DNA of 64,000 nt, taken from NCBI GenBank assembly GCA_963719875.1, contig CAVRDJ010000004.1, positions 1,426,001 through 1,490,000 on the forward strand. The letters run 5' to 3'. Source of the stretch: Palsa-360 sp963719875. Lineage in GTDB: Bacteria; Acidobacteriota; Terriglobia; Acidiferrales; UBA7541. Both the position numbers and the translations under genes were made by a program. Positions 53,982-62,950 of this stretch are shown piece by piece (within the stretch, counting starts at the first letter, position 1; every line of letters starts with the position of its first letter). The notes beneath the pieces were generated by a model. The model worked only from the letters and a program-made list of their open reading frames with translations. It did no database searches and was not told the DNA's origin.

Positions 53982-55010
53982 TCAGAAACGCACTGCATCC
54001 CATAGTCTGTTCAACGGCTTCAAATCAACGCTCGCGGGCAAGTCACCGGCCGTCGTGATGACGGCGGGATGTAAATCGAGAATCGCTGGCGAGACCGGCC
54101 CCGCCACCTCTTCTGTGTTCGATGCCTCCGATGTGAATACTGCCGGTGGGAGCGCGACGCCGAATCTCGAAGGCCCGAGCGCGGCGAGCGATCTGAATCC
54201 GCTCGGCGACATGGAGCGCGTCTCGGGACACAGAATGCATCCCCATGCCTGCTCGGCGATCAAACTGCTGATCGTGCCCATTGAATCCCGGCAAGTCAGC
54301 AGCAGAACAGGAAGCGCGTCATAAAAGCGGACGATATTGATTGTCGTCGCGAGGCGCAAGGCCCACTCCGCGACGGTTTCGGCCGGGAGTGTGGGCGGAA
54401 CCTGCTCCCGAACGAAAATTGTATCGGCGCCAGCTTCGACAAACGCACGAGCGACGGCCGCAGTCACTTCACCGGCAAGATTCATCGCAGCAGCATCTGG
54501 GTCCCGATCACGATTGCCATTCGTATCATTCGTTTGAGTAAGAAGCGCGCCCAACGTAAACGGCCCTGTCACGCCAGCTATCAACAAGGATTGACCTCTG
54601 ACGAGGGGTTTCATCCGCGCGATGACGTCAACGGCGACGGGAACCCGCCCGCTCTTCGCGACCTCATCTGGTGAGCGAAGCCCGCCAGGCAAATCAAAGT
54701 TCTCGCCAGGTTGCGGCCAGCGTAATGAGGCCCGTTGTCCCTGCGCGTCCCAATCGAGTGCACCACCCAGCGCTTCGGCTTCGAGAAACGGATCGAAATA
54801 ACAGGTCACGCCATCCGAACGCAAGTGCGTGCGGATTTGTCGCAAAGCGTTCGAAATCTTCGTGGGATTCGAAAGGAAATTGCGGAGCGGAAGACTCTCG
54901 ATTCGCGCCCCGAGCGAAAACACGATAGGGAGGAAAAGCGCGCGTGGCGGCGCGATCCCCTGCAATAGTCCTTTGACCGCCTGTCGAGGGTTGAATGTCT
55001 CCACCATCAT
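53982..55010 (-). CDS. URO-D-superfamily protein
   Basis: 342 residues from the ATG at 55008-55010, four bases after the stop of the HyuB gene. Features of the uroporphyrinogen decarboxylase/methyltransferase fold are visible: ETFNPRQAVKGLLQGIAPPRALFLPIVFSLGARIE at the start, TCYFDPFLEAEALG, VRGQSLLIAGVTGPFT and FVEAGADTIFVREQV. The decarboxylase motif RQAGRYLP is absent, so true haem synthesis is unlikely. Family members of this kind often act as corrinoid or zinc methyltransferases. It is the last gene of the HyuA/HyuB operon. A MetE-like gene of similar fold lies divergently at 62951. Confidence 0.75.
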   Translation of the reverse strand: MMVETFNPRQAVKGLLQGIAPPRALFLPIVFSLGARIESLPLRNFLSNPTKISNALRQIRTHLRSDGVTCYFDPFLEAEALGGALDWDAQGQRASLRWPQPGENFDLPGGLRSPDEVAKSGRVPVAVDVIARMKPLVRGQSLLIAGVTGPFTLGALLTQTNDTNGNRDRDPDAAAMNLAGEVTAAVARAFVEAGADTIFVREQVPPTLPAETVAEWALRLATTINIVRFYDALPVLLLTCRDSMGTISSLIAEQAWGCILCPETRSMSPSGFRSLAALGPSRFGVALPPAVFTSEASNTEEVAGPVSPAILDLHPAVITTAGDLPASVDLKPLNRLWDAVRF

Positions 55011-55014
55011 CAAT

Positions 55015-57075
55015 TCAGGGCCGGAAAATCGGTCCGGTCGGCTTCGCGTCAGGCCAGGAGCCATACCACTGCAGGATTTCCTTTGGCGGGCTCAGCTTAT
55101 TCCATTCGCGTTCAAATTCATCGTACGACTTTCCCCGCGCGAGCCGCGCCCGCCGCTCTGCATCGCGCTGCTGGTTGGTTTTCTGGGGGTCGAGCTTCCG
55201 CCGCTCAGGATCGTAGGCGATTCGATAGATGTTCTGCGCCGTCCAGTCCGAAATGATGTTCTTGCGAAGATCTTCGAGAATCTCATGTGGGTCGCGCTCG
55301 AGCGGGTCGCCGTAGCCGGGCCCGCCGCCACTGAAGCCGAACAGCAAATCGCCCTCTTCATAGACTTTCGGCGTCCGTGCGACGAGCTCGTAATTCCACT
55401 CGCCGTGGATTGTGTCTTTTTCAAGGATTGCGCGGAGATCGAGCGTCACGCTCGAATCGCCCTTGCGCATCGATTCAAGCAGGTCCGCCTTTCGCACGCT
55501 AATGCCCGGAACGGGCGCAGACGCGTAGCCACCGAAAAGCGGTTGGCCGAGCGGCACCTTCGTGCCGTTGCCCATACACATCGAGACGAGTTCCGGCATC
55601 TTGTGGATCATCCATTGTTGCACGCCGCCCGAGCCGCCGCGATGCAGCCCGTGTCCGCAGGAGTCTTTCCAATGCTGCGAAAGGGTGACCGTAATGGGCA
55701 GCTCGCTTTCGACCTGCTCGGAATCGGGAGCGCGGCCAAAAGCGCACCACGCAAACCCGTAGGCGTCCATGCCGTCGGAAGCCGCGCGCCCGCCCTGTCC
55801 CATCGTGTTGAGCGAGAAGGAGAGCACGTCAGCAACCGCAAGCTTCCATTGCGATAGCCCGGCGCAAATTTGGGAAGTGTGCTGGCTGCCGGGCGCCGCC
55901 GCAATTTGCTGCCACAAGCTCCCGCTCGAAAATGCCATCTTCGCAAATGCATTATGCGTCGCGCAGCGCGTCTGCATGCCGATGAACACGCAGCAACTCG
56001 TTGCGGCCAACTTGTCCGGATTCAGAATGCTACCTTCCGGAAACACGAAATCGATCGGCGCAAATGTGCTGCTGCAAATTGGCAGGTCGTGGAACAAGTA
56101 CTCGTAGAAGAAATTGGCGATGTGCCCGACGACGGCTTGCGGATGAACATTGTAGGAGGATGGATTCTCAGGCGAAGTGCCGTGGAAGTCGAAAACGAGA
56201 CGTTCGCCCTGCTTCGTCAGCGTGAGGTAGCAGGCACGGACGAGCGCCGGCGTCCATCCGATCGCGTCATTAAAGACGACCGCGCGGAATTTTCCGTCCG
56301 GCAGCGCCCGAATTTTCTTGCGCGCGCCTTCTTCCGCCGTTTCGCACATCCGGCGCAGCAGCCCGACGACGAAATCCTGCCCACGTTTATCGGCCAGCTC
56401 GAGCAAGCGCACGCGAACGCGGTCCGCCGTGGTGCAACGAGCGCGTAAATCCGAGATGAACATGGCCGGCGCCCGAAGGCCATATACAGAGTAAAACTCG
56501 AGGAAATCGTTGCGCAGCTCGAAGTTTTCGCCGATCTTGATCGGCGGCAAATTGAGCCCTTCCTCGAAGCGCGATTTTGCGCTTACGGGCATGCCGCCGG
56601 GCTCGATCGCACCCGTTTCGGTCGTGTGCAAGGCCGCAGACGCCCAAGCAATCAATTGTCCTTTGTGAAAGACCGGCATGAGCGCGACCTGGTCCGGATT
56701 GTGTATGCCGCCGTAGAGGGCGTCGTTCGTGTACCAGATGTCACCGTCGCGAATGCCGGGGTTGTTCTGGTAATACTTCTGAATGAACTTGATAACGATC
56801 GGCTGGATGATGGCGTGAAGATAGGTGCCGCAGGATGCGTTGATCAGGTCGCCGTTCGCGGTGAAGATCGCGACCATGGAATCGCCGGACACGCCGAAAT
56901 AACTCCGCGAGGAGCGCACGAAGACTTCCATCGCTTCGTCGAGAATGTCATTCGTGATCTGGACACCGATCTCATAGTCGCCCTGCCGAACTTTTGCGGC
57001 GCATTCTCTTTCATGAGTGGTGGTTGGCGCCGGCTTCAGCCATTCGAGTTTCTCCGCCAGTGTCGGGATCGGCAT
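55015..57075 (-). CDS. hyuB: HyuB-like subunit (hydantoinase B/carboxylase beta)
   Basis: 686 residues. The family start is visible (QITNDILDEAMEVFVRSSRS, then SGDSMVAIFTANGDL), then GDIWYTNDALYGG-HNPDQ, RFEEGLNLPP, ARCTTADR and SGGGPGYGDPLERD near the C-terminus. It is long for HyuB (about 550-590), with a C-terminal extension (about 590-686) that resembles acetone and acetophenone carboxylase beta subunits. Its partner is the HyuA gene 15 bases upstream. It likely works with one or both HyuA chains in an ATP-dependent reaction. Confidence 0.9.
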   Translation of the reverse strand: MPIPTLAEKLEWLKPAPTTTHERECAAKVRQGDYEIGVQITNDILDEAMEVFVRSSRSYFGVSGDSMVAIFTANGDLINASCGTYLHAIIQPIVIKFIQKYYQNNPGIRDGDIWYTNDALYGGIHNPDQVALMPVFHKGQLIAWASAALHTTETGAIEPGGMPVSAKSRFEEGLNLPPIKIGENFELRNDFLEFYSVYGLRAPAMFISDLRARCTTADRVRVRLLELADKRGQDFVVGLLRRMCETAEEGARKKIRALPDGKFRAVVFNDAIGWTPALVRACYLTLTKQGERLVFDFHGTSPENPSSYNVHPQAVVGHIANFFYEYLFHDLPICSSTFAPIDFVFPEGSILNPDKLAATSCCVFIGMQTRCATHNAFAKMAFSSGSLWQQIAAAPGSQHTSQICAGLSQWKLAVADVLSFSLNTMGQGGRAASDGMDAYGFAWCAFGRAPDSEQVESELPITVTLSQHWKDSCGHGLHRGGSGGVQQWMIHKMPELVSMCMGNGTKVPLGQPLFGGYASAPVPGISVRKADLLESMRKGDSSVTLDLRAILEKDTIHGEWNYELVARTPKVYEEGDLLFGFSGGGPGYGDPLERDPHEILEDLRKNIISDWTAQNIYRIAYDPERRKLDPQKTNQQRDAERRARLARGKSYDEFEREWNKLSPPKEILQWYGSWPDAKPTGPIFRP

Positions 57076-57090
57076 GTTTTTCCCTCGCTC

Positions 57091-59223
57091 TTAATCGCGA
57101 CTTGACCCTTCCAAAAGTCCGAGCCCCTGCGTGTCGATTGAAAAACGCATCGCCGGGGGCACGACGATCGTTGTGTATTCGCCTTCGATGATCGCGGGGC
57201 CTTCAACCACGTTACCTGGGCGCAGCGACTCCTGGGTGAAGATCGGCGTCATACAAAAATCGCGCGTCTGCGGCCAATAGGCCGGTCGCTCGCCCTTGCG
57301 CGCCGAGGAGGGGTCGCCCTTCCCAAGAGGCATTTTCGGCAGGTGCACTTTCGGCGTCGCCACAATGGCCTTCAAAATAAAACTCTCCACGAAAATGCCG
57401 CCCTCGGGATTTACGACAAACGGGCTGAACGCCTCGCTGAATTCTTTGTTGAAAGCGTCGCAGATCGCCTGGACGTCCTCCGGAGCGCGCAGAGACATTC
57501 GTGGCGATAGTGCGCGCTTCACGTGGAACTGGCCGCCATAGAGCATATCGAGCTCTAGAACGAATTTCGCTTTCTCCGGATCGAGGCCATCGCCGAGAAG
57601 ATCCTTCTCAGCCTGTTCGAGCAGGCTCTCGACCGTGCTGTTAAACGTAGCGAATTCCTGGGTGAGTCGCTGGCTCCCAGGAGACATCAGCGTGAGCTTC
57701 TTCGAAGTCTCATAGACGTGCATGATGTCCATCGTGGACGAGCCATACGCACAAAACACCGGCGAAAACGGAAACGTCACGGCCTTGCGGATGTCGCCCT
57801 TGAATCCCTCGGCATGCGTGGCGCCGGCACCGCCGCCAATGAAGAGAATGAAATCTTCCGGGCTATAGCCGCGAAGATGAACTTCTTTCATGATCGCCGA
57901 AGCCATATTGCCATTGACGATTTTGCGAATAAGTTCGGCGCCTTCTTCGACGCTCACGCCCAACGGCTTGGCAATTTTCTCGCGGACTGCCTGAATCGAG
58001 CGATTCTTGTCGAGGCGCATTCTGCCGCCGTAGTAGTAATCGGGATTGATGTAGCCGAGCACGACGTCGGCGTCTGTGACGGTCGGCTCGGTTCCGCCGA
58101 GGCTGAAGCACGCAGGCCCCGGCATCGCACCCGCGCTTCTCGGGCCGACTTGCACGCGATTCTGAAGCAGCCTGTTGATGGATGCGATCGAGCCGCCGCC
58201 CGCGCCGATCGAGAGGGTCTTGATCATCGTGATTCCGACCATCCAACGGTCAATGATCGGGCGGAAATCATAGCTGCGAACGCTGTCCTTGACGACCAAT
58301 CCCACGTCAAAGCTCGTGCCGCCCATATCGGTCATGACGACGTTTTGGTAGCCAAGCGACTTTGCGACGTGGTGCGCACCCATCAGGCCGGACACAGGCC
58401 CGCTATTGAACGTCCGGCTCGCGGTGGTGCGAAACACTTCGGCGACGCCGCCAGAACTCTGGATCATCAGTAACGGCTTCTTGTAACCGCGCTCGCGCAG
58501 CTTGTCCCACATGGCGGAGAGTTCAATCTGCATCGAGCGCTGCAGATACGCGTCGAGGATCGCGGCGAGTGTGCGTTCGTATTCGCCGAGCTTGCCGTTC
58601 ACCTGCCCTGCAAGAACGACCGGGAGATAGCCGATGTGGAATTCCTTGTATTCGTCGCGGATGATTTCCTTGACGCGCCGCTCGTGCACTGGATTCAAAA
58701 AGCCCCAGAGCAGCGACACGACGATACCCCGCGCACCATGATTTACGAGTTGGCGCACTTTCTCGCGGACGTCATTTTCATCGAGTGGGCGGATCACTAT
58801 GCCCCGCGAATCCACGCGCTCCTTGATGCCGAAGATCATGTCACGCGGGATGAGCGGGTCCGGCTTCTTTTGGATCGCCAGATTTCGGCGCTCGGAAACG
58901 CGCGTGCCATCAATCCATTGCGCTCCTCGGCCGATGAGAACAACGTCTTCGTGGCCTTCCGTGGTGATCAACGCGAGACGCGGCCCCTTTCGTTCGATCA
59001 GCCGGTTCATCGCGATCGTCGTCGAGTAGCGGATCATTTCGATTTCCGGCAGAAGCTCTTCCATCTTCTTTCCGACCGCGCTGGCCCCCTCTTCGATCAC
59101 GCGAGAGAAACAAACGGAGAGATCATAGGGCGTAGTTGGTACTTTCTTGATCAGCGCCTTACCGCCGAAATTGAGGACGAGGTCGGTAAAAGTTCCGCCC
59201 ACGTCGATATCGATAGAGTTCAT
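57091..59223 (-). CDS. hyuA: HyuA-like subunit 1 (hydantoinase A/carboxylase alpha)
   Basis: 710 residues, normal for HyuA. ATP-binding motifs: IDVGGTFTDLVL at the start, VMTDMGGTSFDVGLV in the middle. Further family segments: STTIAMNRLIERKGPR, SIGAGGGSIASI, GPACFSLGGTEPTVTDADVVLGY and the C-terminal VVEGPAIIEGEYTTIVVPP. It binds ATP and activates the substrate together with HyuB. Its ATG overlaps the stop of the small zinc-ribbon gene by four bases (translational coupling). Confidence 0.93.
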   Translation of the reverse strand: MNSIDIDVGGTFTDLVLNFGGKALIKKVPTTPYDLSVCFSRVIEEGASAVGKKMEELLPEIEMIRYSTTIAMNRLIERKGPRLALITTEGHEDVVLIGRGAQWIDGTRVSERRNLAIQKKPDPLIPRDMIFGIKERVDSRGIVIRPLDENDVREKVRQLVNHGARGIVVSLLWGFLNPVHERRVKEIIRDEYKEFHIGYLPVVLAGQVNGKLGEYERTLAAILDAYLQRSMQIELSAMWDKLRERGYKKPLLMIQSSGGVAEVFRTTASRTFNSGPVSGLMGAHHVAKSLGYQNVVMTDMGGTSFDVGLVVKDSVRSYDFRPIIDRWMVGITMIKTLSIGAGGGSIASINRLLQNRVQVGPRSAGAMPGPACFSLGGTEPTVTDADVVLGYINPDYYYGGRMRLDKNRSIQAVREKIAKPLGVSVEEGAELIRKIVNGNMASAIMKEVHLRGYSPEDFILFIGGGAGATHAEGFKGDIRKAVTFPFSPVFCAYGSSTMDIMHVYETSKKLTLMSPGSQRLTQEFATFNSTVESLLEQAEKDLLGDGLDPEKAKFVLELDMLYGGQFHVKRALSPRMSLRAPEDVQAICDAFNKEFSEAFSPFVVNPEGGIFVESFILKAIVATPKVHLPKMPLGKGDPSSARKGERPAYWPQTRDFCMTPIFTQESLRPGNVVEGPAIIEGEYTTIVVPPAMRFSIDTQGLGLLEGSSRD

Positions 59224-59606
59224 TCGGCGACCTCGAGACGCTGGCCGCGGATGACGAATTCTCCATCGCGCAACCGTTCCTTGAGCTTTTCGACATCAAT
59301 TTCAATGTCGTGGGTGATCGGGTGGCCTGGCGGCAAGTATTCGGTTTCGACCTGGGTGCCACAGCCCGGACAATAAAACTCCACGATGCGAACCCACAGC
59401 GGATCGGGAGAAAAATTAAACGCCCCCGGAACAATCGTCGGATGGATTTCGCGGGGGTCACGGTTGTGAATGAGGCAACCCTTCTTGTAATTTTCCCGCA
59501 CCGAACCGAGCGACCGCCCACAGCGATTGCACATCCACTGCTCCCGGTCGAGGTCCAAGTCGAGATACTCGGTGACTCGAAGGCGGTTTTGAGTCTCAGG
59601 CGACAT
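59220..59606 (-). CDS. Zinc-ribbon gamma subunit (acetone/acetophenone carboxylase-like)
   Basis: 128 residues. Two CxxC pairs, WMCNRCGRS near residue 25 and YCPGCGTQVETEYLPPG near 88, with a Cys and His between them (GCLIHNRDP), give a zinc site. The length, the Cys spacing and the phrase YLPPGHPITHDIEID fit the small gamma subunit of acetone and acetophenone carboxylases. Plain hydantoinases and oxoprolinases do not have this subunit. It overlaps hyuA1 by four bases and follows hyuA2 after 43. Confidence 0.8.
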   Translation of the reverse strand: MSPETQNRLRVTEYLDLDLDREQWMCNRCGRSLGSVRENYKKGCLIHNRDPREIHPTIVPGAFNFSPDPLWVRIVEFYCPGCGTQVETEYLPPGHPITHDIEIDVEKLKERLRDGEFVIRGQRLEVAE

Positions 59607-59649
59607 CGTCAGCTCCCATTCGCGCCACGTTATTGAGTGCGTGTTGCTT

Positions 59650-61659
59650 TCAAACCCGCGTCATTTTCCCGTTGCCGTAAGGATCGATGGTCATCGCCCA
59701 GCCGTCGGGAAGGAGATAAGTCGTATTAACGCCCTCGAGCACCGCGCAACCCGCCACCCGATTGCCCGGATGCAGCGACTCCCAGCGATACACCTGGGCT
59801 TCGCCGACGCGGCTTCCCCACGAAACATTGCGAGTCCCGATTCGAGCTTGCGAGGCATCGGCGCCCTGAAGCGCTCGACCAACGAGCCGCGCCTTCGGCA
59901 TCGCTTTCTTCACGCGAACGCGCAGCATCTCGAGAGAAGTGTCGCCAGGGCGCGCTTCGCCGCGCGCTGCCAGAGCAGCGGAGAGCGCGGCCTTCAATTC
60001 TGACGCGCCTCGGAGAGCGGATTCCGGGCATGCCAGCGTAACGGAATGTCCGGTGCCGCCTGCGACTTCAAATTCGAGCGCGTAGGTCAGATCATCGGGA
60101 CGAATTCCCTCACCAAGCAAGTCCTTCACACACTCCGATTTGATTTCGTCGAAAAATTGCCGAAGCCTGACAGCGCTGGCCTCGGAAATATCGGGTTCCG
60201 GAATCGAGCGCTCGTACACGTGGCAAATATCTGAAACAGATGAGCCGAACGCGCTGAACAGTGGGCCGAGCGAGAAGACCAGTACGGACTCCAGCCCCGC
60301 CTTTTCGGCCACGCCCGCGGCGAAAAGGCCGCCGTTCCCGCCGTACGCAAAGAGCGTGTAGCGCGACAAATCCTGCCGCAGTTCCGCCTGCGCGCTCGCA
60401 ATCAGGTTCGCGACGGATTCACACGCGCGGTCAATAATCATCTTGCACGCCGCTTCCGCCGAGAGACGCAGCGGGTGCGCAACAAGAGACTCGATCGACT
60501 TCTGCGCCAGGTCGCGATCAATCGGCTTGGTCCCGCCCAGAAAATATTCCGGATTGATCAGGCCCGCAGCGACAAATGCGTCCGTGAGGGTTGCTTGGTC
60601 GCCGCCCAAGCTGTAGCACGCGGGCCCAGGAAACGAGCCCATGCTCTCGGGGCCGAGGTGCACTTCCGCTGCTTTCGCGCCATGGAGCGGCTTGACGACG
60701 CTGCCACCTCCGAGGGCGATCGAGCGCAAATACGGCAGCGCGAGTTCGAGCGGAGTGCCGAAAAGGTCCGAGGGCTTGCGATAGATCGCCTCGCCGCCGG
60801 AGAGAACACTGATCTTGGCCGTCGTGCCGCCGATATCCATGGCAATCACATCGGTCAATCTGTAGAGCTTCGCTAGATGCGCGCTGCCGAGAATTCCCAG
60901 AACCGGCCCGGATTCAATCGTGTCAATTGCCTTGGTTTTCGCAATTCCGGCGAAGCCGCCGTTGATGTGGCCGACAAGAAATGTTCCCGCATACTTCGAA
61001 GTTTCGCGAAGGTCGTCTTCAGCCTTGAACAATGTGGCCGCGAGCGCGCCATGCGTGTAGGCATTGATCGCCGCGCAGTAGGTGCGCGTCCGGTCGTCGG
61101 CGCTCTTCGAGATGTCGCTTCCGGCGAGCACGGGAACGGATCCGAGAAAATGGTCGGGATACTGCTGGTCGATGATGCGTTTGAACGCGATCTCGCGTCC
61201 GGGATCGCGGTGGGAATTGTTCAGGCTGATGCAGATCCGGCGCACGCCGCTGTCCAAAAGCGAGCGTGCCGCATTCATGATATCGGTGTCCCGCGCGGAA
61301 CCGTTGATACCGATGACGTCACGGTCATTCACCAGCCGGCCGAGAATGGCACTCCGGCCGTTCTTGCCGTACAGATTTTGCTCGTGCCCGTGCGTGACGA
61401 GCAATCCAATCCGCGGCCCGCGCAGCTCGGCGAGAACGTTCGACGTAATGGTGGTGGACCACCGAATCAGATTGACTTTCTCGAGAAATGCAACCGCATC
61501 CGGGAAACCCGTTTTTTCGGCGGCCAGGTTGAGGCAGTCAATCAGACATACCGTCAAGTCATGCGGCGTGGTATCCACCTTCACACACACTACTTCGTCG
61601 CCACTCGTGAACAACCCGTCGGTCAGCGTTCCGCCTACGTCGATGTCTGCCGTCCACAT
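59650..61659 (-). CDS. hyuA: HyuA-like subunit 2 (alpha' candidate)
   Basis: 669 residues. The ATP-binding motifs are present (DIDVGGTLTDGLF at the N-terminus, AMDIGGTTAKISVL in the middle), with SIALGGGSVVKP, ACYSLGGDQATLTDAFVAAG and a shorter C-terminus than subunit 1. It is clearly a paralogue, not a recent duplicate. Two different HyuA chains with one HyuB and a gamma chain is the composition known from acetophenone carboxylase. It begins 7 bases after the hydrolase gene. Confidence 0.9.
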   Translation of the reverse strand: MWTADIDVGGTLTDGLFTSGDEVVCVKVDTTPHDLTVCLIDCLNLAAEKTGFPDAVAFLEKVNLIRWSTTITSNVLAELRGPRIGLLVTHGHEQNLYGKNGRSAILGRLVNDRDVIGINGSARDTDIMNAARSLLDSGVRRICISLNNSHRDPGREIAFKRIIDQQYPDHFLGSVPVLAGSDISKSADDRTRTYCAAINAYTHGALAATLFKAEDDLRETSKYAGTFLVGHINGGFAGIAKTKAIDTIESGPVLGILGSAHLAKLYRLTDVIAMDIGGTTAKISVLSGGEAIYRKPSDLFGTPLELALPYLRSIALGGGSVVKPLHGAKAAEVHLGPESMGSFPGPACYSLGGDQATLTDAFVAAGLINPEYFLGGTKPIDRDLAQKSIESLVAHPLRLSAEAACKMIIDRACESVANLIASAQAELRQDLSRYTLFAYGGNGGLFAAGVAEKAGLESVLVFSLGPLFSAFGSSVSDICHVYERSIPEPDISEASAVRLRQFFDEIKSECVKDLLGEGIRPDDLTYALEFEVAGGTGHSVTLACPESALRGASELKAALSAALAARGEARPGDTSLEMLRVRVKKAMPKARLVGRALQGADASQARIGTRNVSWGSRVGEAQVYRWESLHPGNRVAGCAVLEGVNTTYLLPDGWAMTIDPYGNGKMTRV

Positions 61660-61666
61660 AAAAGGC

Positions 61667-62347
61667 TCACCCGGTGGAAGCTTTGAATTGCGCGCGCAGC
61701 TCCTCCGAAGTCACGGTCCACCCGAAGAAGGATTCAATGTTGAACAGCGTCGCTTCGAAAATGCCCGGGCCGCCTGCGGGCATCGTTGCATCCGCGAGCA
61801 GAATTGGCCAATAGTCCAGAAAATAAGCGTCGCGCAGTGTGGATTCGACGCAGACGTTCGCAGCAATCCCCGCGAAAAAGAGAAATTGAATCCGGCGCAC
61901 GCGCAATTGCGAATCAAGAGTCGTTCCTGCAAACCCGCTGTAGCGCGTCTTGGTGATCACGAGATCCCCGGATTGCGGCGCGAGGTCGTCCACAATCGCC
62001 GCATCCCAGGTTCCTTCGATGAGGAGTTTTCCCTTGAATTCGGGGTGCACGCGCATTGTGTGCATTGCCAGTTCTTTGTAGGGATTGGGCGAACCCGCGC
62101 CGCCCGCATCGCTCAAGTCCGGCTTGTAGGCCATGCGCAGATAGACCACGGGCACGCCCTCCGATCGCGCGGCGCCAATAACGTCTCGAATCGTCCGCAC
62201 GACCCTAGGCGCATCCGCCAGGTCCACTCCGGCGATGTCGAGCAGTCCACCCTTGCTCGCAAAAGCATTCTGCATGTCCACGAGGACGATCGCCGACTTC
62301 GCGAAATCGACCTCGAGTGCCTCCGGCTTTGCGCTGAGCTTCGGCAT
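61667..62347 (-). CDS. Isochorismatase-family cysteine hydrolase
   Basis: 226 residues. The catalytic triad is complete: Asp24 in VLVDMQNAF, Lys133 in VITKTRYSGF and Cys166 in GIAANVCVESTLRDA. Its spacing matches amidohydrolases of the RutB and N-carbamoylsarcosine amidase kind. It cleaves an amide or carbamate in the cytoplasm. It is the first gene of the HyuA/HyuB operon. With a hydantoinase this would complete hydantoin breakdown (ring opening, then carbamoyl removal); with a carboxylase its role is less clear. Confidence 0.9.
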   Translation of the reverse strand: MPKLSAKPEALEVDFAKSAIVLVDMQNAFASKGGLLDIAGVDLADAPRVVRTIRDVIGAARSEGVPVVYLRMAYKPDLSDAGGAGSPNPYKELAMHTMRVHPEFKGKLLIEGTWDAAIVDDLAPQSGDLVITKTRYSGFAGTTLDSQLRVRRIQFLFFAGIAANVCVESTLRDAYFLDYWPILLADATMPAGGPGIFEATLFNIESFFGWTVTSEELRAQFKASTG

Positions 62348-62950
62348 GTTCGTGGTGCGGGACCAAGCGCTCCTTGCAATTCTTAATTGCGTCCGGCCTG
62401 GATAATCTTATCGGCCAGTCAGGTCGGGTTAGTGTAGATCATTTCATGGCTCTCCCTCGCCAAAATTCTGTCCGTCTGTAGTTTCAACAGGATACGGCGT
62501 TGCCATCCACAGGCGAAGCGCGATCGCACTCGCATATAATAGACACGTTTGTATTCTTGGCGGGCGGGATCCTCCGACTCTTCCACAGTCGTCCCGAGCT
62601 TCTTCTTGAAAACCTCGCTCTTCACCAGCAAGTCGCGGCACTGAAACGCAGGCACCCCAGACCGAGACTCTCAGCCTTCGAAAGGATTTTCTGGGTGTCG
62701 GCGTGAAGATTTTGGCCAGGATGGAAACAGGCTCTCAATGTTGTGAGTCCGGAAACCCTTGTTCCCCTAGAAATGCTGCTCAGAGGCGAGGTTTTGTGGC
62801 CGAGATGTGGGCAATTTCCAAAAGGAAAGGGGTCGCTGAGACACGACCAGTGAGGGTAAAGCCACGAGAGCATCAATTTCGCTCGTCTGCACATTCCCGC
62901 GACGCCGATTCCGTGATACTTTCGGTCACATCCGCCATAAGGAGGCTTCC
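62348..62950. other. Divergent intergenic region with integrase remnant
   Basis: About 600 bases between the operon and the MetE-like gene. Its middle is a decayed transposase; the rest should hold the two divergent promoters. Confidence 0.5.
62566..62853 (+). pseudogene. Remnant of an integrase-core transposase
   Basis: The plus-strand frame reads RPELLLENLALHQQVAALKRR, then PRPRLSAFERIFWVSA, an in-frame TGA (62704-62706), and continues RFWPGWKQALNVVSPETLV before diverging. This is the N-terminal part of the DDE integrase-type transposases common in Acidobacteriota, where the segment FWVLxRRFWPGWK is unbroken. The catalytic residues and the C-terminal part are missing. No inverted ends are recognised. 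Confidence 0.7.

Noticed and set aside
53578..54003. 141-codon minus-strand frame next to the URO-D-like gene
   Set aside because: It overlaps short repeat arrays, overlaps the 3' end of the URO-D-like gene slightly and has no domain signature.
57718..58473. Plus-strand frame of 251 codons opposite HyuA1
   Set aside because: Full overlap with a clear HyuA gene, and an Ala/Arg/His-rich composition without any known domain.
61082..62386. Long plus-strand open frame (434 codons) opposite the hydrolase and HyuA2 genes
   Set aside because: It is antisense to two genes with complete catalytic motifs and has an arginine/serine-rich composition with no family signature, as mirror frames of GC-rich genes often have.
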